Source: Megamonas funiformis
GTDB taxonomy: Bacteria; Bacillota; Negativicutes; Selenomonadales; Selenomonadaceae
Length of the DNA stretch: 64,000 nt
Direction: 5' to 3'
Assembly (NCBI RefSeq): GCF_010669225.1
Contig: NZ_CP048627.1
Coordinates: forward strand, 901,292-965,291
Numbering within the stretch: the first letter of the stretch is position 1; each line of letters begins with the position of its first letter. The notes under the pieces were generated by a model, which saw only the letters and a program-made list of their open reading frames with translations, was not told the DNA's origin and made no database searches. Below, piece after piece: positions 27,914 to 37,763 of the stretch. Both the position numbers and the translations under genes were made by a program.

Positions 27914-28604
27914 CACTATAACCTCCTTGAGCAACATCGCGAATAATTTGACCGTTTTCAATAGTTAATACGCGTCGTTGCATAGTGTCTACAATTTCTT
28001 TATTATGAGTAGCCATGACGATTGTAGTACCAGCTTTATTGATGCGATAAAATATTTCCATGATGCCCCATGTAGTTTCTGGGTCAAGATTTCCTGTTGG
28101 CTCGTCAGCAATGACGATAGCAGGTTGATTGACAATAGCTCTAGCTATAGCTACACGTTGCTGTTCACCACCGGATAATTGATGAGGAAAACAATTATAT
28201 TTATCTTTCAAACCTACGACATCTAAAACACTATTTACGCTGTGTTGTATTAGACGGCGAGGTGCTTCGATAACTCGCATAGCAAAGGCAACATTTTCAT
28301 AAACCGTTTTATCTGGTAAAAGGCGATAATCTTGGAAAACAATACCTAGACTACGACGTAAATAAGGAATATCTTGTCGTTTCATTTTAGTGATATTATA
28401 TCCATTGATGATAACTGTTCCAGAAGTAGGCAAGGTTTCATGTAAAAGCATGCGCATAAAGGTGGATTTACCAGCTCCACTTGGACCTACGATAAAAACA
28501 AATTCCCCTTTATGAATTTCTACATTTATATCATTTAGAGCTAGAGCATTATTTTCATATTTTTTAAATATTTTTTCCATACTAATAATTGGTTTATTAG
28601 TCAT
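27903..28604 (-). CDS. ftsE: Cell division ATP-binding protein FtsE
   Basis: 233 residues. Walker A GPSGAGKST (40-48), ABC signature LSGGEQQRVAIARA, Walker B VIADEPTGNLDPET and the H-loop ATHNKE are all intact. FtsE powers FtsX, which transmits the signal to a periplasmic or extracellular hydrolase. The ATG at 28604 has AAAGGGG upstream. It heads the ftsE-ftsX-M23-ctpA operon. Confidence 0.95.
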   Translation of the reverse strand: MTNKPIISMEKIFKKYENNALALNDINVEIHKGEFVFIVGPSGAGKSTFMRMLLHETLPTSGTVIINGYNITKMKRQDIPYLRRSLGIVFQDYRLLPDKTVYENVAFAMRVIEAPRRLIQHSVNSVLDVVGLKDKYNCFPHQLSGGEQQRVAIARAIVNQPAIVIADEPTGNLDPETTWGIMEIFYRINKAGTTIVMATHNKEIVDTMQRRVLTIENGQIIRDVAQGGYSDEA

Positions 28605-28640
28605 TACAAAACCCCTTTAATAAAATTTAAGCAATATTAC

Positions 28641-28676
28641 AAAATGCTTCCTGTATTTGTAGCAGGAAGCATTTTT
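28641..28676. terminator. Terminator between map and ftsE
   Basis: Arms AAAATGCTTCCTG and CAGGAAGCATTTT with a 9-nt loop. It ends the map transcript on the reverse strand. Confidence 0.85.
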
Positions 28677-28694
28677 AGTTTAATAATTTGAGTA

Positions 28695-29567
28695 TTAATC
28701 AGCAAGTATTTCTGTACCAGTTTCAGTGATTAATACAGTTTTTTCCCATTGTGCAGATAAAGAACCGTCTTTTGTATAGATTGTCCATTCATCTACTGGG
28801 TCTAAGACTACATGACGAGCACCCATATTAATCATTGGTTCAACAGTTAAAACCATACCAGGAACGAGAAGCATACCTGTATTTTTTTTACCAAAATGAG
28901 CTACGAATGGTTCTTCATGGAACTTTTTACCAACACCATGACCACCTAAATCTTCAACTACAGAATAACCGTGTTTATGTGCATGATGTTCAACAACAGC
29001 TCCGATATCACCAACAAAGCCCCATGGTTTAATAGCTTTAATACCGATTTCCATACATTCTTTAGTAACTTCTACTAACTTTCTTGCTTTATCAGAAACA
29101 TTACCTATCATAAACATACGAGAAGCATCAGCATAATATCCATCAAGAATAGTAGTTACATCTACATTTACAATATCGCCATCTTTTAAAACGATATCAC
29201 GACTAGGAATACCATGACAAACTACATTATTAATAGATACGCAGATACTTTTTGGATAGCCTTCATAATTTAAGCAAGCAGGAATACCGCCATGTTCAAC
29301 GATATAATTATGTGCTAATAAATTGATAGTTTCTGTATCCATGCCAGCACAAATTTTAGAAGCTATTAAATCAAGAGCACCATTATTTATAATGCCACTT
29401 TTGCGAATACCTTCAATATCTTTTTCATTTTTTATAATATTGCGAGGTGGTCTTTTTTGACCTTTGAATGCCTTTAATTTAATGGAATTTAAGTGTTCGT
29501 CAAATTGTTTATGGCAGTCTTTATATGCTTTATTACTGCCACACCAACATAAATCAGTATCTAACAT
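28695..29567 (-). CDS. map: Type I methionine aminopeptidase with SEC-C zinc motif
   Basis: 290 residues; removes the initiator Met from nascent proteins. An N-terminal SEC-C motif (C7, C9, C18, H19 in LCWCGSNKAYKDCHK) probably binds zinc and may contact the ribosome. The catalytic pita-bread domain has the metal ligands in NVDVTTILDGYYADAS, GHGVGKKFHEEP, LTVEPM and AQWEKTV. Met-aminopeptidases without SEC-C are about 250 residues, so the extra length is this domain. It has its own terminator and lies apart from secY/adk, the common place for map. Confidence 0.94.
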   Translation of the reverse strand: MLDTDLCWCGSNKAYKDCHKQFDEHLNSIKLKAFKGQKRPPRNIIKNEKDIEGIRKSGIINNGALDLIASKICAGMDTETINLLAHNYIVEHGGIPACLNYEGYPKSICVSINNVVCHGIPSRDIVLKDGDIVNVDVTTILDGYYADASRMFMIGNVSDKARKLVEVTKECMEIGIKAIKPWGFVGDIGAVVEHHAHKHGYSVVEDLGGHGVGKKFHEEPFVAHFGKKNTGMLLVPGMVLTVEPMINMGARHVVLDPVDEWTIYTKDGSLSAQWEKTVLITETGTEILAD

Positions 29568-29703
29568 ATTTTTATCTCTCCTATTCTATAGCATATTATA
29601 AAGCTTTTTAGTTAATTTGAACAGAATAAAATTAGGTATAAATTATTATCTTGTGATGTATAATAAAATTTATCGAAAATAATCAAAATGGAGTATTTAT
29701 AAG

Positions 29704-30287
29704 ATGAAAGAAGTAAAACCTATAAATATATTAAAGGCTAAAAATAGAGAAGAATTAAGACTGTGGCTAGAAAATAATTATGAAACACAAAAAGAATGTT
29801 GGGTGATAGTAAAACGAGGTAAGTCACAAAATGATGATACATTTTGGTATATAGATGCTGTGGAGGAAGCTTTGTGCTTTGGTTGGATAGATAGTACGGT
29901 AAAAAACTTGATAATGGAATAACAATACAAAGATTATCTCCACGAAAAAAAGGCTCTATCTGGTCGGAATTGAATAAAGAACGTTGTCGAAGAATGGAAA
30001 AGTTAGGAAAAATGACATAAGCAGGTAAAAAAGTATTACCAGATATGTCGGAAAAGGGATTTAATATTGATATAGATATATTAGAAGCATTGAAAAAAGA
30101 TGAGATAGTTTGGGCAAATTTCCATAAGTTTCCATCATTATATCAACGTGTACGCATAGATACTATTCAAATAAAAAAGAAAAATCCTCAATTATTTCAA
30201 AAAAGATTAGAAAAATTAATTGAAAATACAAAGAATGGTATTGTGTATGGAGAATGGAATGATAATGGAAGATTATTAAATTATTAG
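29704..30287 (+). pseudogene. YdeI/OmpD-associated family pseudogene
   Basis: The first 72 codons (LKAKNREELRLWLENNYETQ, then WYIDAVEEALCFGWIDSTVK) are the start of a YdeI-type protein. An A6 run at 29901-29906 appears to have lost one A; with a seventh A the frame continues KLDNGITIQRLSPRKKGSIW. That frame then meets TAA at 30018 in a KMT-stop-AGKKVLPDM context and continues in frame to 30287 (WANFHKFPSLYQRVRIDTIQ). A frameshift and a nonsense change mean a dead gene. Homopolymer slippage could rescue the first lesion but not the second. Confidence 0.83.
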
Positions 30288-30444
30288 GCGAAAATACTGA
30301 GATATATAGATAATTAATTAGTATAAATTAATAATGCATAAAATTTGTAAAAATTTTTTAAAATTTTTATAAAAAATAGAAGGAATAGAAATAGTAGTTG
30401 TAGAATATATATAATCAAAGATACAGAAAAGGGGATGAATGCAT

Positions 30445-30978
30445 ATGGCAACATTCACTATTAGAGGCAAAAACATTGAAGTCACTCCAGCACTTCGCGA
30501 TTATGTAGAAAAGAAAGTAGGAAAAGTAACAAAATACTTCGATAATGTTGGAGAAATTACCGTCCTTCTTACAGTATCAAAAGACCGTCATATTGTAGAA
30601 GTTACTGTACCTGTTCAGGGAATTTTATTACGCGGACAGGAAGCAACAATGGATATGTATACATCTATTGATTTAGTTATCGAAAAAATTGAACGTCAGA
30701 TTCGTAAATATAAAACTAAATTGGAAAAACGTTTCCGTGAAGGTAGTATCAGAACTGAAATGATGACTCCACCTGCAAAACCTGTTGAAGAAGATGAAGC
30801 AGTTGTTATTAAAACAAAACGTTTTGTGGTAAAACCTATGGATGTTCAAGAAGCTATTATGCAGATGAATTTATTAAACCATGATTTCTTCGTATATCGT
30901 GATGATAAAACTGAAGATGTTAACGTTGTTTACAAACGTAAAGATGGTAAATATGGTTTAATTGAGTCTGGTGTATAA
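30445..30978 (+). CDS. hpf: Ribosome hibernation promoting factor, long form
   Basis: About 177 residues. The N-terminal half (ATFTIRGKNIEVTPALRDYVE) is the ribosome-binding HPF/YfiA domain. After a charged linker (MMTPPAKPVEEDEAVV) the C-terminal dimerisation domain reads KRFVVKPMDVQEAIMQMNLLNHDFFVYRD. Long HPFs make 100S ribosome dimers in stationary phase. GAAAAGGGG ends 10 bases before ATG 30445; ATG 30439 (adding Met-His) is also possible. The gene has its own terminator and precedes secA, as in many Firmicutes. Confidence 0.95.
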   Translation: MATFTIRGKNIEVTPALRDYVEKKVGKVTKYFDNVGEITVLLTVSKDRHIVEVTVPVQGILLRGQEATMDMYTSIDLVIEKIERQIRKYKTKLEKRFREGSIRTEMMTPPAKPVEEDEAVVIKTKRFVVKPMDVQEAIMQMNLLNHDFFVYRDDKTEDVNVVYKRKDGKYGLIESGV

Positions 30979-31010
30979 TATATTTTAGGTAGACAATAAT
31001 ACATTGAGAT

Positions 31011-31049
31011 AAAATCGGGCTAAGTTAATTAGCTCGATTTTTTTTTATA
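31011..31049 (+). terminator. Terminator of hpf
   Basis: Arms AAATCGGGCTAA and TTAGCTCGATTT (one G-T pair) with a 5-nt loop and a run of T. Confidence 0.85.
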
Positions 31050-31076
31050 AATAAGTAAATAAAATAATGACTATCT

Positions 31077-31105
31077 TTGACTTATTAAGCATTGTTTGAT
31101 AAAAT
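31077..31105 (+). promoter_or_regulatory. Promoter of secA
   Basis: TTGACT (31077-31082) and TAAAAT (31100-31105) with a 17-bp spacer, about 150 bases before the secA start. The intervening leader is AT-rich; I see no further structure in it. Confidence 0.65.
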
Positions 31106-31252
31106 TTGATGTAGTTTTATTTGTATATAATTTTTACATCTATAATATTTTAGTTTGTAGATAGTAAATTATCTTAGATTTTTTAGGATAAATAGATTTA
31201 GATGTTTTAGTTATACTACATTAAAATATGATTTTGTTAGGGGTTGAGATTT

Positions 31253-33763
31253 TTGTTCGGCTTTATTAAAAGATTTTTAGGCGATAATAATGAAAGTGAA
31301 ATTCGCCGTATGCGCGGTATTGTAGAAAAAATAAACGCTTTAGAACCGCAAATGAAACAGCTGAGCGATGGCTCATTATATGGAAAAACAAGTGATTTTA
31401 AAGACCGTATAGCAAATGGTGAATCTTTAGATAGTATTTTGCCAGAAGCTTTCGCAACTGTTCGTGAAGCTTCTAGACGTGTGCTTGGTATGCGTCATTT
31501 TGATGTACAGATGATTGGTGGTATTTGCCTACATGAAGGTAAAATCGCTGAAATGCGTACAGGTGAAGGTAAAACATTAGTAGCTACATTAGCTGTATAT
31601 TTAAATGCGTTAACTGGTAAAGGCGTGCATATGATTACAGTTAATGATTATTTGGCAAAACGTGATAGCGAATGGATGGGTAGATTATATCGTTCTTTAG
31701 GATTAACAGTTGGTTTAATCACTCATGATATGGATTTCCCTTCTCGTAAATTTGCTTATAATTGCGATATTACTTTCGGTACAAATAATGAATTTGGTTT
31801 TGACTATTTAAGAGATAATATGGTTGTATCTAAAGAACAGATGGTACAACGTGAATTAAATTATGCTATCATCGATGAAGTAGATAGTATTTTAATTGAT
31901 GAAGCTAGAACACCACTTATTATTTCTGGTCCTGGTGCAAAATCTACTGATATGTATGCTATCATGGCAAAAGCTGTAGCAAATTTAAAAGAAGGAGAAG
32001 ATTATGTTTTAAATGAAAAAGAAAAAACAGTTTCTCCTAATGATTCTGCTGTAGCAAAAGTAGAAAAAGCATTAAATATTAAAAACTTATATGATAGTGC
32101 TAATATAGAAATGTCTCATTGCTTTACACAAGCACTTCGTGCCAAAGCAATGATGAAACGCGACCGCGATTATGTTGTTCGTGATGGTGAAATCGTCATT
32201 GTCGATGAGTTTACAGGTCGTTTGATGTTTGGTAGACGTTATTCTGAAGGTTTACATCAAGCTATTGAAGCTAAAGAAGGTGTAAAAATTCAGCGTGAAT
32301 CTCAAACTTTAGCAACAATCACTTTCCAGAATTATTTCCGTATGTATGAAAAATTAGCTGGTATGACAGGTACAGCAAAAACAGAGGAAAATGAATTCTT
32401 AAAGATTTATAAATTACCAGTAATTGTAGTACCTACAAATAAACCTATTAAACGTATTGATTATCCTGATGTTATTTATAAAACTAAAAAAGCTAAAATG
32501 AAAGCAGTAATCAATACAATAAAAGAATGTCATGCTAAAGGTCAGCCAGTCTTAGTAGGTACAACTTCTATCGTTCAGTCTGAAGAAGTAAGTGCACAAT
32601 TGAAAAGACAAGGTATCGACCATAAAGTATTAAATGCTAAATATCATGAAATGGAAGCTGAAATCATTAAAGACGCAGGTCAAAAAGGTGCTGTAACTAT
32701 TGCCACTAATATGGCTGGTCGTGGTACAGATATCAGCTTAGGTGAAGGCGTAGCAGAAGTTGGCGGTCTTTATGTAATTGGTACAGAACGTCATGAATCT
32801 CGTCGTATTGATAATCAGTTACGTGGTCGTGCTGGTCGTCAAGGTGACCCAGGTGCATCACGTTTCTTCTTATCCTTAGAAGATGATTTAATGCGTCTAT
32901 TTGGTTCTGATAATATCGCCAATATCATGGAAAAACTTGGTATGGGTGAAGATGATCCAATTGAACATAAATTAGTTACTCGTTCCATTGAACAGGCACA
33001 GAAAAAAGTTGAAGCACGTAACTTCGATATTCGTAAACATGTCATTGAATATGATGATGTCATGAATCAACAGCGTGAAGTTATTTATGACCAACGTCGT
33101 AAGATTTTACTTGGTGAAAATCTCTATGAAAATATCATTGAAATGGTTAAACGTATAATTGACAGCCAGATGGATAGATATGCTAATGAAAAACTTTATC
33201 CAGAAGAATGGACATTAGATGGTTTAATCCAAGAAGCAGAAGATATTTATGCACCAAAAGGAACTCTAGTAAAAGAACAATTAGAAGCGATGAGTCGTGA
33301 TGAATTAAAAGAAACTTTATATAAAGTAGCTAAAGATAATTATGATAATCGTGAAAAATTATTCGGCAGTGAAGTAATGCGTGATTTAGAACGCATCATT
33401 ATGCTTAAAGTTGTAGATAATAAATGGATGGAACATTTAGATCATATGGATATGCTTCGTGAAGGTATTAGCTTGCGTGCTTATGGTCAAAGAAATCCAT
33501 TAGTTGAATATAAAATTGAAGGTCATGATATGTTCCAAGCAATGATCGATAATATTCAAGAAGATATTGCAAAATTGATGTATCGTGTAAATGTTGTTCG
33601 TGAACAACCACAGCCAGAAGACCGTTTGAAAAATGCAACTGTAAATCATGGTGAAAGTATTTCTAAATCCCCACAGGCAAAAAGCAATAATATAGGTAGA
33701 AATGACCTTTGTCCTTGTGGTAGCGGTAAAAAATATAAAAACTGTTGTGGCAAAAATAAATAA
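31253..33763 (+). CDS. secA: Preprotein translocase ATPase SecA
   Basis: Motor that drives preproteins through SecYEG. Walker A is [22 protein letters not shown] the Walker B region, followed by the preprotein crosslinking domain and the helicase-like second NBD ([30 protein letters not shown]). The C-terminus is a SEC-C zinc motif ([17 protein letters not shown]). No ATG is available. TTG 31253 has AGGGG nine bases upstream and gives [11 protein letters not shown], the usual SecA start. TTG 31244 directly abuts that site and is less likely. From 31253 the protein is 836 residues. Confidence 0.97.
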   Translation: MFGFIKRFLGDNNESEIRRMRGIVEKINALEPQMKQLSDGSLYGKTSDFKDRIANGESLDSILPEAFATVREASRRVLGMRHFDVQMIGGICLHEGKIAEMRTGEGKTLVATLAVYLNALTGKGVHMITVNDYLAKRDSEWMGRLYRSLGLTVGLITHDMDFPSRKFAYNCDITFGTNNEFGFDYLRDNMVVSKEQMVQRELNYAIIDEVDSILIDEARTPLIISGPGAKSTDMYAIMAKAVANLKEGEDYVLNEKEKTVSPNDSAVAKVEKALNIKNLYDSANIEMSHCFTQALRAKAMMKRDRDYVVRDGEIVIVDEFTGRLMFGRRYSEGLHQAIEAKEGVKIQRESQTLATITFQNYFRMYEKLAGMTGTAKTEENEFLKIYKLPVIVVPTNKPIKRIDYPDVIYKTKKAKMKAVINTIKECHAKGQPVLVGTTSIVQSEEVSAQLKRQGIDHKVLNAKYHEMEAEIIKDAGQKGAVTIATNMAGRGTDISLGEGVAEVGGLYVIGTERHESRRIDNQLRGRAGRQGDPGASRFFLSLEDDLMRLFGSDNIANIMEKLGMGEDDPIEHKLVTRSIEQAQKKVEARNFDIRKHVIEYDDVMNQQREVIYDQRRKILLGENLYENIIEMVKRIIDSQMDRYANEKLYPEEWTLDGLIQEAEDIYAPKGTLVKEQLEAMSRDELKETLYKVAKDNYDNREKLFGSEVMRDLERIIMLKVVDNKWMEHLDHMDMLREGISLRAYGQRNPLVEYKIEGHDMFQAMIDNIQEDIAKLMYRVNVVREQPQPEDRLKNATVNHGESISKSPQAKSNNIGRNDLCPCGSGKKYKNCCGKNK

Positions 33764-33782
33764 TTAATATATAATGATAAGG

Positions 33783-33819
33783 AAAAGCTCTATTTTTATT
33801 TAATTTAATAGAGCTTTTG
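33783..33819 (+). terminator. Terminator between secA and prfB
   Basis: Arms AAAAGCTCTAT and ATAGAGCTTTT around an AT loop, directly after secA. Confidence 0.8.
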
Positions 33820-33868
33820 CCTATAAATAATTTTATTTATTTTAGTTAAAAATAAAAAAGGAAGTGAA

Positions 33869-34979
33869 ATGATGCTAGAAGATTTACACACTACGATTGT
33901 AGCGATAGAAAAAAAGCTCACTGAAATGGGGGATTCACTTTGACATCGCTCGCAAAGAAGAAAAAATTGCTGAGCTAGAATATAAAATGGGTGAACCTAC
34001 TTTTTGGGACGATCCAGACCAAGCCCAAAAAATCACTCAAGAATTAAATGGTGTCAAAGCTGGTGTAGACAAATATAAAAACATTCTCCATAAATTTGAA
34101 GAAATGCAGATTTTATGGGAAATGGGCATGGAAGATAAAGATGAAACTGTTTGCGATGATGTAGAAGCAGAGATTAAAGAAATCAATGAAGCTATAGAAC
34201 AGTTGGAATTAGAATTATTATTATCAGGAAAATATGATGCTAATAATGCAATTTTGACTCTACATGCAGGTGCTGGCGGAACAGAAGCGCAAGACTGGAC
34301 ACAGATGTTATTACGCATGTATGGACGTTGGGCAGAACGCAATGGCTTTAGCGTAGAAACAGCAGATTTATTGCCAGGTGATGAAGCTGGGGTAAAATCT
34401 GTTACTTTATTGATTAAAGGTCATAATGCTTATGGCTATTTAAAATCAGAAAAAGGCGTTCATCGTTTAGTTAGAATTTCTCCATTTGATGCTAACTCCC
34501 GTAGACATACATCTTTCTCTGCTTGTGATGTTATGCCAGAAATTGATGATGATGTAGAAGTGGATATCAATATGGCTGATGTACGTGTAGATACTTATCG
34601 TGCAAGTGGTGCAGGTGGACAGCATATCAATAAAACTGACTCTGCTGTACGTATGACACATATTCCAACAGGTGTTGTAGCACAATGTCAAAGTGAACGT
34701 TCTCAGTTACAAAACCGTGAACAATGTTTGCGTTTACTTCGTGCTAGACTTTTTGAACTTGAAATGGAAAAGAAAGAAAAAGAACTTGCAGCACTTGAAG
34801 GTGACCAGCAAAAAATTGAATGGGGTAGCCAGATTCGCTCTTATGTATTCCACCCATATAACTTAGTAAAAGACCATAGAACAAATACAGAAACAAGTGA
34901 TACACAAGGCGTAATGGACGGAGATATCAATAAATTTATTGAATCTTATCTACATGCAAAAGCTAATCATATAATTTAA
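33869..34979 (+). CDS. prfB: Peptide chain release factor 2 (programmed +1 frameshift)
   Basis: Release factor for UAA and UGA. The first 24 codons from ATG 33869 (AAAAAGGAAG upstream) end at an in-frame TGA at 33941-33943. Reading resumes one base later at GAC 33942 and gives DIARKEEKIAELEYKM, the standard RF2 sequence, for 369 residues in all. The specificity loop SPFDANSRRHTSF contains SPF, and the catalytic motif is GGQ in SGAGGQHINKTD. The frameshift lets RF2 level control its own synthesis. It follows secA, the classical Firmicutes order. Confidence 0.97.
33938..33944 (+). promoter_or_regulatory. RF2 autoregulatory +1 frameshift site
   Basis: The slip sequence CTTTGAC matches the bacterial RF2 site. 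A G-rich Shine-Dalgarno-like element (GGGGG at 33928-33932) lies upstream, one codon further from the slip site than in E. coli. Confidence 0.93.
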
Positions 34980-34992
34980 AATACGAGGTATC

Positions 34993-35688
34993 TTGAATTT
35001 GCGAAAATTATTAATTGGTTTAATCCTTGTAGTTGTAATAGCATTGGCAGGTGCAACTTATATATTACCAACATATATAAGTAATCAAATATCTGGACGT
35101 ATAGAAAGAAGTTTGCAAACTGATTCTGTTAGTGCCAATATAGAAACATCACCTAGCTTTATGATGCTATTTGGTCAAGTAGATAATATAGATATTGAAG
35201 CTACAAATATAAAATTAGATAAAGTAAATTTAAATAAGTTATCTTTAAAGGGCGAAAATATAGAGATTAGCGTACAAGATTTATTATTAGCTCGTAGATT
35301 GGTGATAAACTCAGCTGATAATTTAACAATAACAGGTCTAATCGATGAAAATAATTTAGCTCAATTATTAGCAAAAGAAGTAGATAAAATTTCTGATATA
35401 GCAGTAAAAATTACACCTGATAATGTTGAGGCTACAGGAAAAATTTCTTTCTTAGGGCAAGAAGCAACTATCAATGTAAAAGGTATTATTGTAGTGGAAG
35501 GGAAAAATTTACTTTTCCGCATTACAGATGCTAATACAGAAAACAGATTGTTTGGTAAAATTGGTATAAGTTTCACTAAAGATATATTCTTAGTTTCAAC
35601 AGATAAATTACCATTAGAAGGTGCAAAATTTACTAGAGTAGAACAGCAAAATGGTCAAGTACTTATTGAGGCAGGTATCAATAAGTAA
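34993..35688 (+). CDS. DUF2993 (LmeA-like) envelope protein
   Basis: 231 residues. The N-terminus LRKLLIGLILVVVIALAGATYIL is a membrane anchor or uncleaved signal. The rest follows the DUF2993 pattern of beta-rich repeats (VDNIDIEATNIKLDKVNLNKLSLKG). DUF2993 proteins resemble lipid-binding tubular proteins; actinobacterial LmeA works on mannan-modified lipids, but no function is known in Firmicutes. It starts at TTG 34993 behind ACGAGG, 13 bases after prfB. Two envelope genes follow, so an envelope role is likely. Confidence 0.75.
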   Translation: MNLRKLLIGLILVVVIALAGATYILPTYISNQISGRIERSLQTDSVSANIETSPSFMMLFGQVDNIDIEATNIKLDKVNLNKLSLKGENIEISVQDLLLARRLVINSADNLTITGLIDENNLAQLLAKEVDKISDIAVKITPDNVEATGKISFLGQEATINVKGIIVVEGKNLLFRITDANTENRLFGKIGISFTKDIFLVSTDKLPLEGAKFTRVEQQNGQVLIEAGINK

Positions 35689-35708
35689 TAAGTAAGGTGG
35701 AATAGAGA

Positions 35709-37763
35709 TTGACAAAGTTTAAATATAATCGTTTGTTGATTGTTTGTATAATAATTGGCCTAATAGCTGCTATTGGTGTAAATATTCAACGTAATAGTGT
35801 AGAAAAAGCAAATATGACAGTGGATTTAGCCATTGATTATGAAGATATGGTTAAATTGGCTCAATTAGAAGGAATACCAGTAGAGGAAGTATTATCTCAA
35901 GCAAAACAGGCAGGCATTTCTTCACTTGCTGTATATGAAACTACATTTGAAAAATTGAATAAAAATGGCAAAGCTATGGCTATTGCAGGTAGTTCTGTAC
36001 TAGAAAATTATTATAGTGGAACTTTAAGTGATCCTGCATGGCGTACTTTAGTTCAGCAAGGTACTATAAAAGCTGACGAAGTATATGTTGTAGGACATGA
36101 TAAGCAAACATATACAGAAGTAAAAGAAGATTTATTTAGACGCTTAGGCAAAGAGAGGGTAAATGTTCTAGATTTAGGAAATCAAGAAATATTAGCAGTA
36201 AAAGCTAATTATACAGAGTTATTAAAAATGAATTTAGGTATGCCAACTGATGAAATGAAGGCTGTTAATGATGCAGGTTTTTATGTGTTGGCTAGACCTA
36301 GTAACTATAAGAATGTAACAGATGATGATATCAATGCAGTTTTTGACCGTTTAAAGGATTTCAAAATATCAGAAATAGTATTTTCTGGTTCTGAAACATT
36401 AGGTGGTTTGCATAATACTGAACGTACTATTGAGTTGATGAAAGAAAGAGATATCACTCTTGGTATGATTGAACATGTTACACAATTGCAATTTTATCCA
36501 CAAGATGGTTTATATGATATTGCTAGAGGTTTAGATTATAAAGTCGCTAGATTATATACTATACCAAAAGATGAACAGCCAAAATTGAAAATGGATGTAG
36601 CTGTTGAACGTTGGGCAAACACTGATGAAGAGCGTAATATACGTATAGATTTAATGCATATTTATGAAAAACCTGAAGGTGATATGTCCTTATTAGCTAC
36701 AAATATGAAATATATTTCAGATACAAAAGCAAAACTTGAATCTAAAGGTTTCATTATTGGGCCTGCTAGTCATTTTGAGCCATTTTTTGGTAATACAATT
36801 TTGCAAGTTATAATGCTTTTAGGTATTTGTAGTGCTTGTGTATTGTATATTTCTTTGGTTTACCCAAGTTTATCAAATAAAAAACAGTATATTTTATTAG
36901 CAATCTGCTTTGTAATAACAGCTGTTCCAGTATTGATAGGAAAGGGCTCTACAATTCGTATAATGGCTGCTTTAGCTGCGGCAAATGTTTTTCCTGCTAT
37001 TGGTATGATAAGTCAATTAGATGTAATTCGTAGAAATCGTCTAATTGGTAAATTAAAATTTGGTCCATTATTATTAAAAGCAGTGAAAGCTATTGTCTGT
37101 GCAAGTGTTGTTTCTATGATGGGGGCAATGTTCTTATCTGGTATTTTATCTGATGTAGAATTCTTCTTGGAAATGAGTATTTTCCGTGGTATCAAATTAA
37201 CATTTGTATTGCCAATTATTTTAGTGGCTATAGCCTTTATGCAACGTTTTGATATATTCGGTGATAATTTATTAACACCACCAGCTTTTAAAGAACAGGC
37301 TAAACGTATATTGAATATGACTGTATCTGTAAAAGCTTTAGTAGGATTTTTGATAGCTATGATTGTAGCTGTTATCTTTATCGGTCGTTCCGGTCATACA
37401 GCTGGCGTTCCTGTTCCTGGCATAGAATTGAAAATAAGAGCTTTCTTAGAACAAGCGTTTTATGCAAGACCTCGTTCAAAAGAAATTTTTATTGGTCATC
37501 CAGCGTTTATAATAATGATCATGGCATGGTATCGTAAGTGGCCAGCAGCTATCTTCTTTATTTTATCTATAGTAGCGACTATTGGACAAGGTTCTATGGT
37601 AGAAACTTTTGCACATATGCGTACGCCGGTATTTATGTCATTAATGAGAGGTTTTGATGGTGCTTTATGGGGTGCTGTCATAGGCTGTGTTGTCATGGGT
37701 GCATTGTATTTATGGCAATATATTGCATCTTCAACAGATAGGAGTAAGTCTTTGAATGAATAA
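35709..37763 (+). CDS. DUF5693 multi-pass membrane protein
   Basis: 684 residues. An N-terminal helix (LLIVCIIIGLIAAIGVNIQ) is followed by a large extracytoplasmic domain (about 30-360) with a TIM-barrel-like run of strands and helices (IPVEEVLSQAKQAGISSLAVYETT). Around eight C-terminal membrane helices follow. This is the DUF5693 layout, typically found just upstream of csaB in Clostridia and Negativicutes. It starts at TTG 35709 with AAGGTGGAA upstream, and its end overlaps csaB by 8 bases. Its activity is unknown; coupling to CsaB suggests work on the same cell-wall polymer. Confidence 0.78.
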   Translation: MTKFKYNRLLIVCIIIGLIAAIGVNIQRNSVEKANMTVDLAIDYEDMVKLAQLEGIPVEEVLSQAKQAGISSLAVYETTFEKLNKNGKAMAIAGSSVLENYYSGTLSDPAWRTLVQQGTIKADEVYVVGHDKQTYTEVKEDLFRRLGKERVNVLDLGNQEILAVKANYTELLKMNLGMPTDEMKAVNDAGFYVLARPSNYKNVTDDDINAVFDRLKDFKISEIVFSGSETLGGLHNTERTIELMKERDITLGMIEHVTQLQFYPQDGLYDIARGLDYKVARLYTIPKDEQPKLKMDVAVERWANTDEERNIRIDLMHIYEKPEGDMSLLATNMKYISDTKAKLESKGFIIGPASHFEPFFGNTILQVIMLLGICSACVLYISLVYPSLSNKKQYILLAICFVITAVPVLIGKGSTIRIMAALAAANVFPAIGMISQLDVIRRNRLIGKLKFGPLLLKAVKAIVCASVVSMMGAMFLSGILSDVEFFLEMSIFRGIKLTFVLPIILVAIAFMQRFDIFGDNLLTPPAFKEQAKRILNMTVSVKALVGFLIAMIVAVIFIGRSGHTAGVPVPGIELKIRAFLEQAFYARPRSKEIFIGHPAFIIMIMAWYRKWPAAIFFILSIVATIGQGSMVETFAHMRTPVFMSLMRGFDGALWGAVIGCVVMGALYLWQYIASSTDRSKSLNE

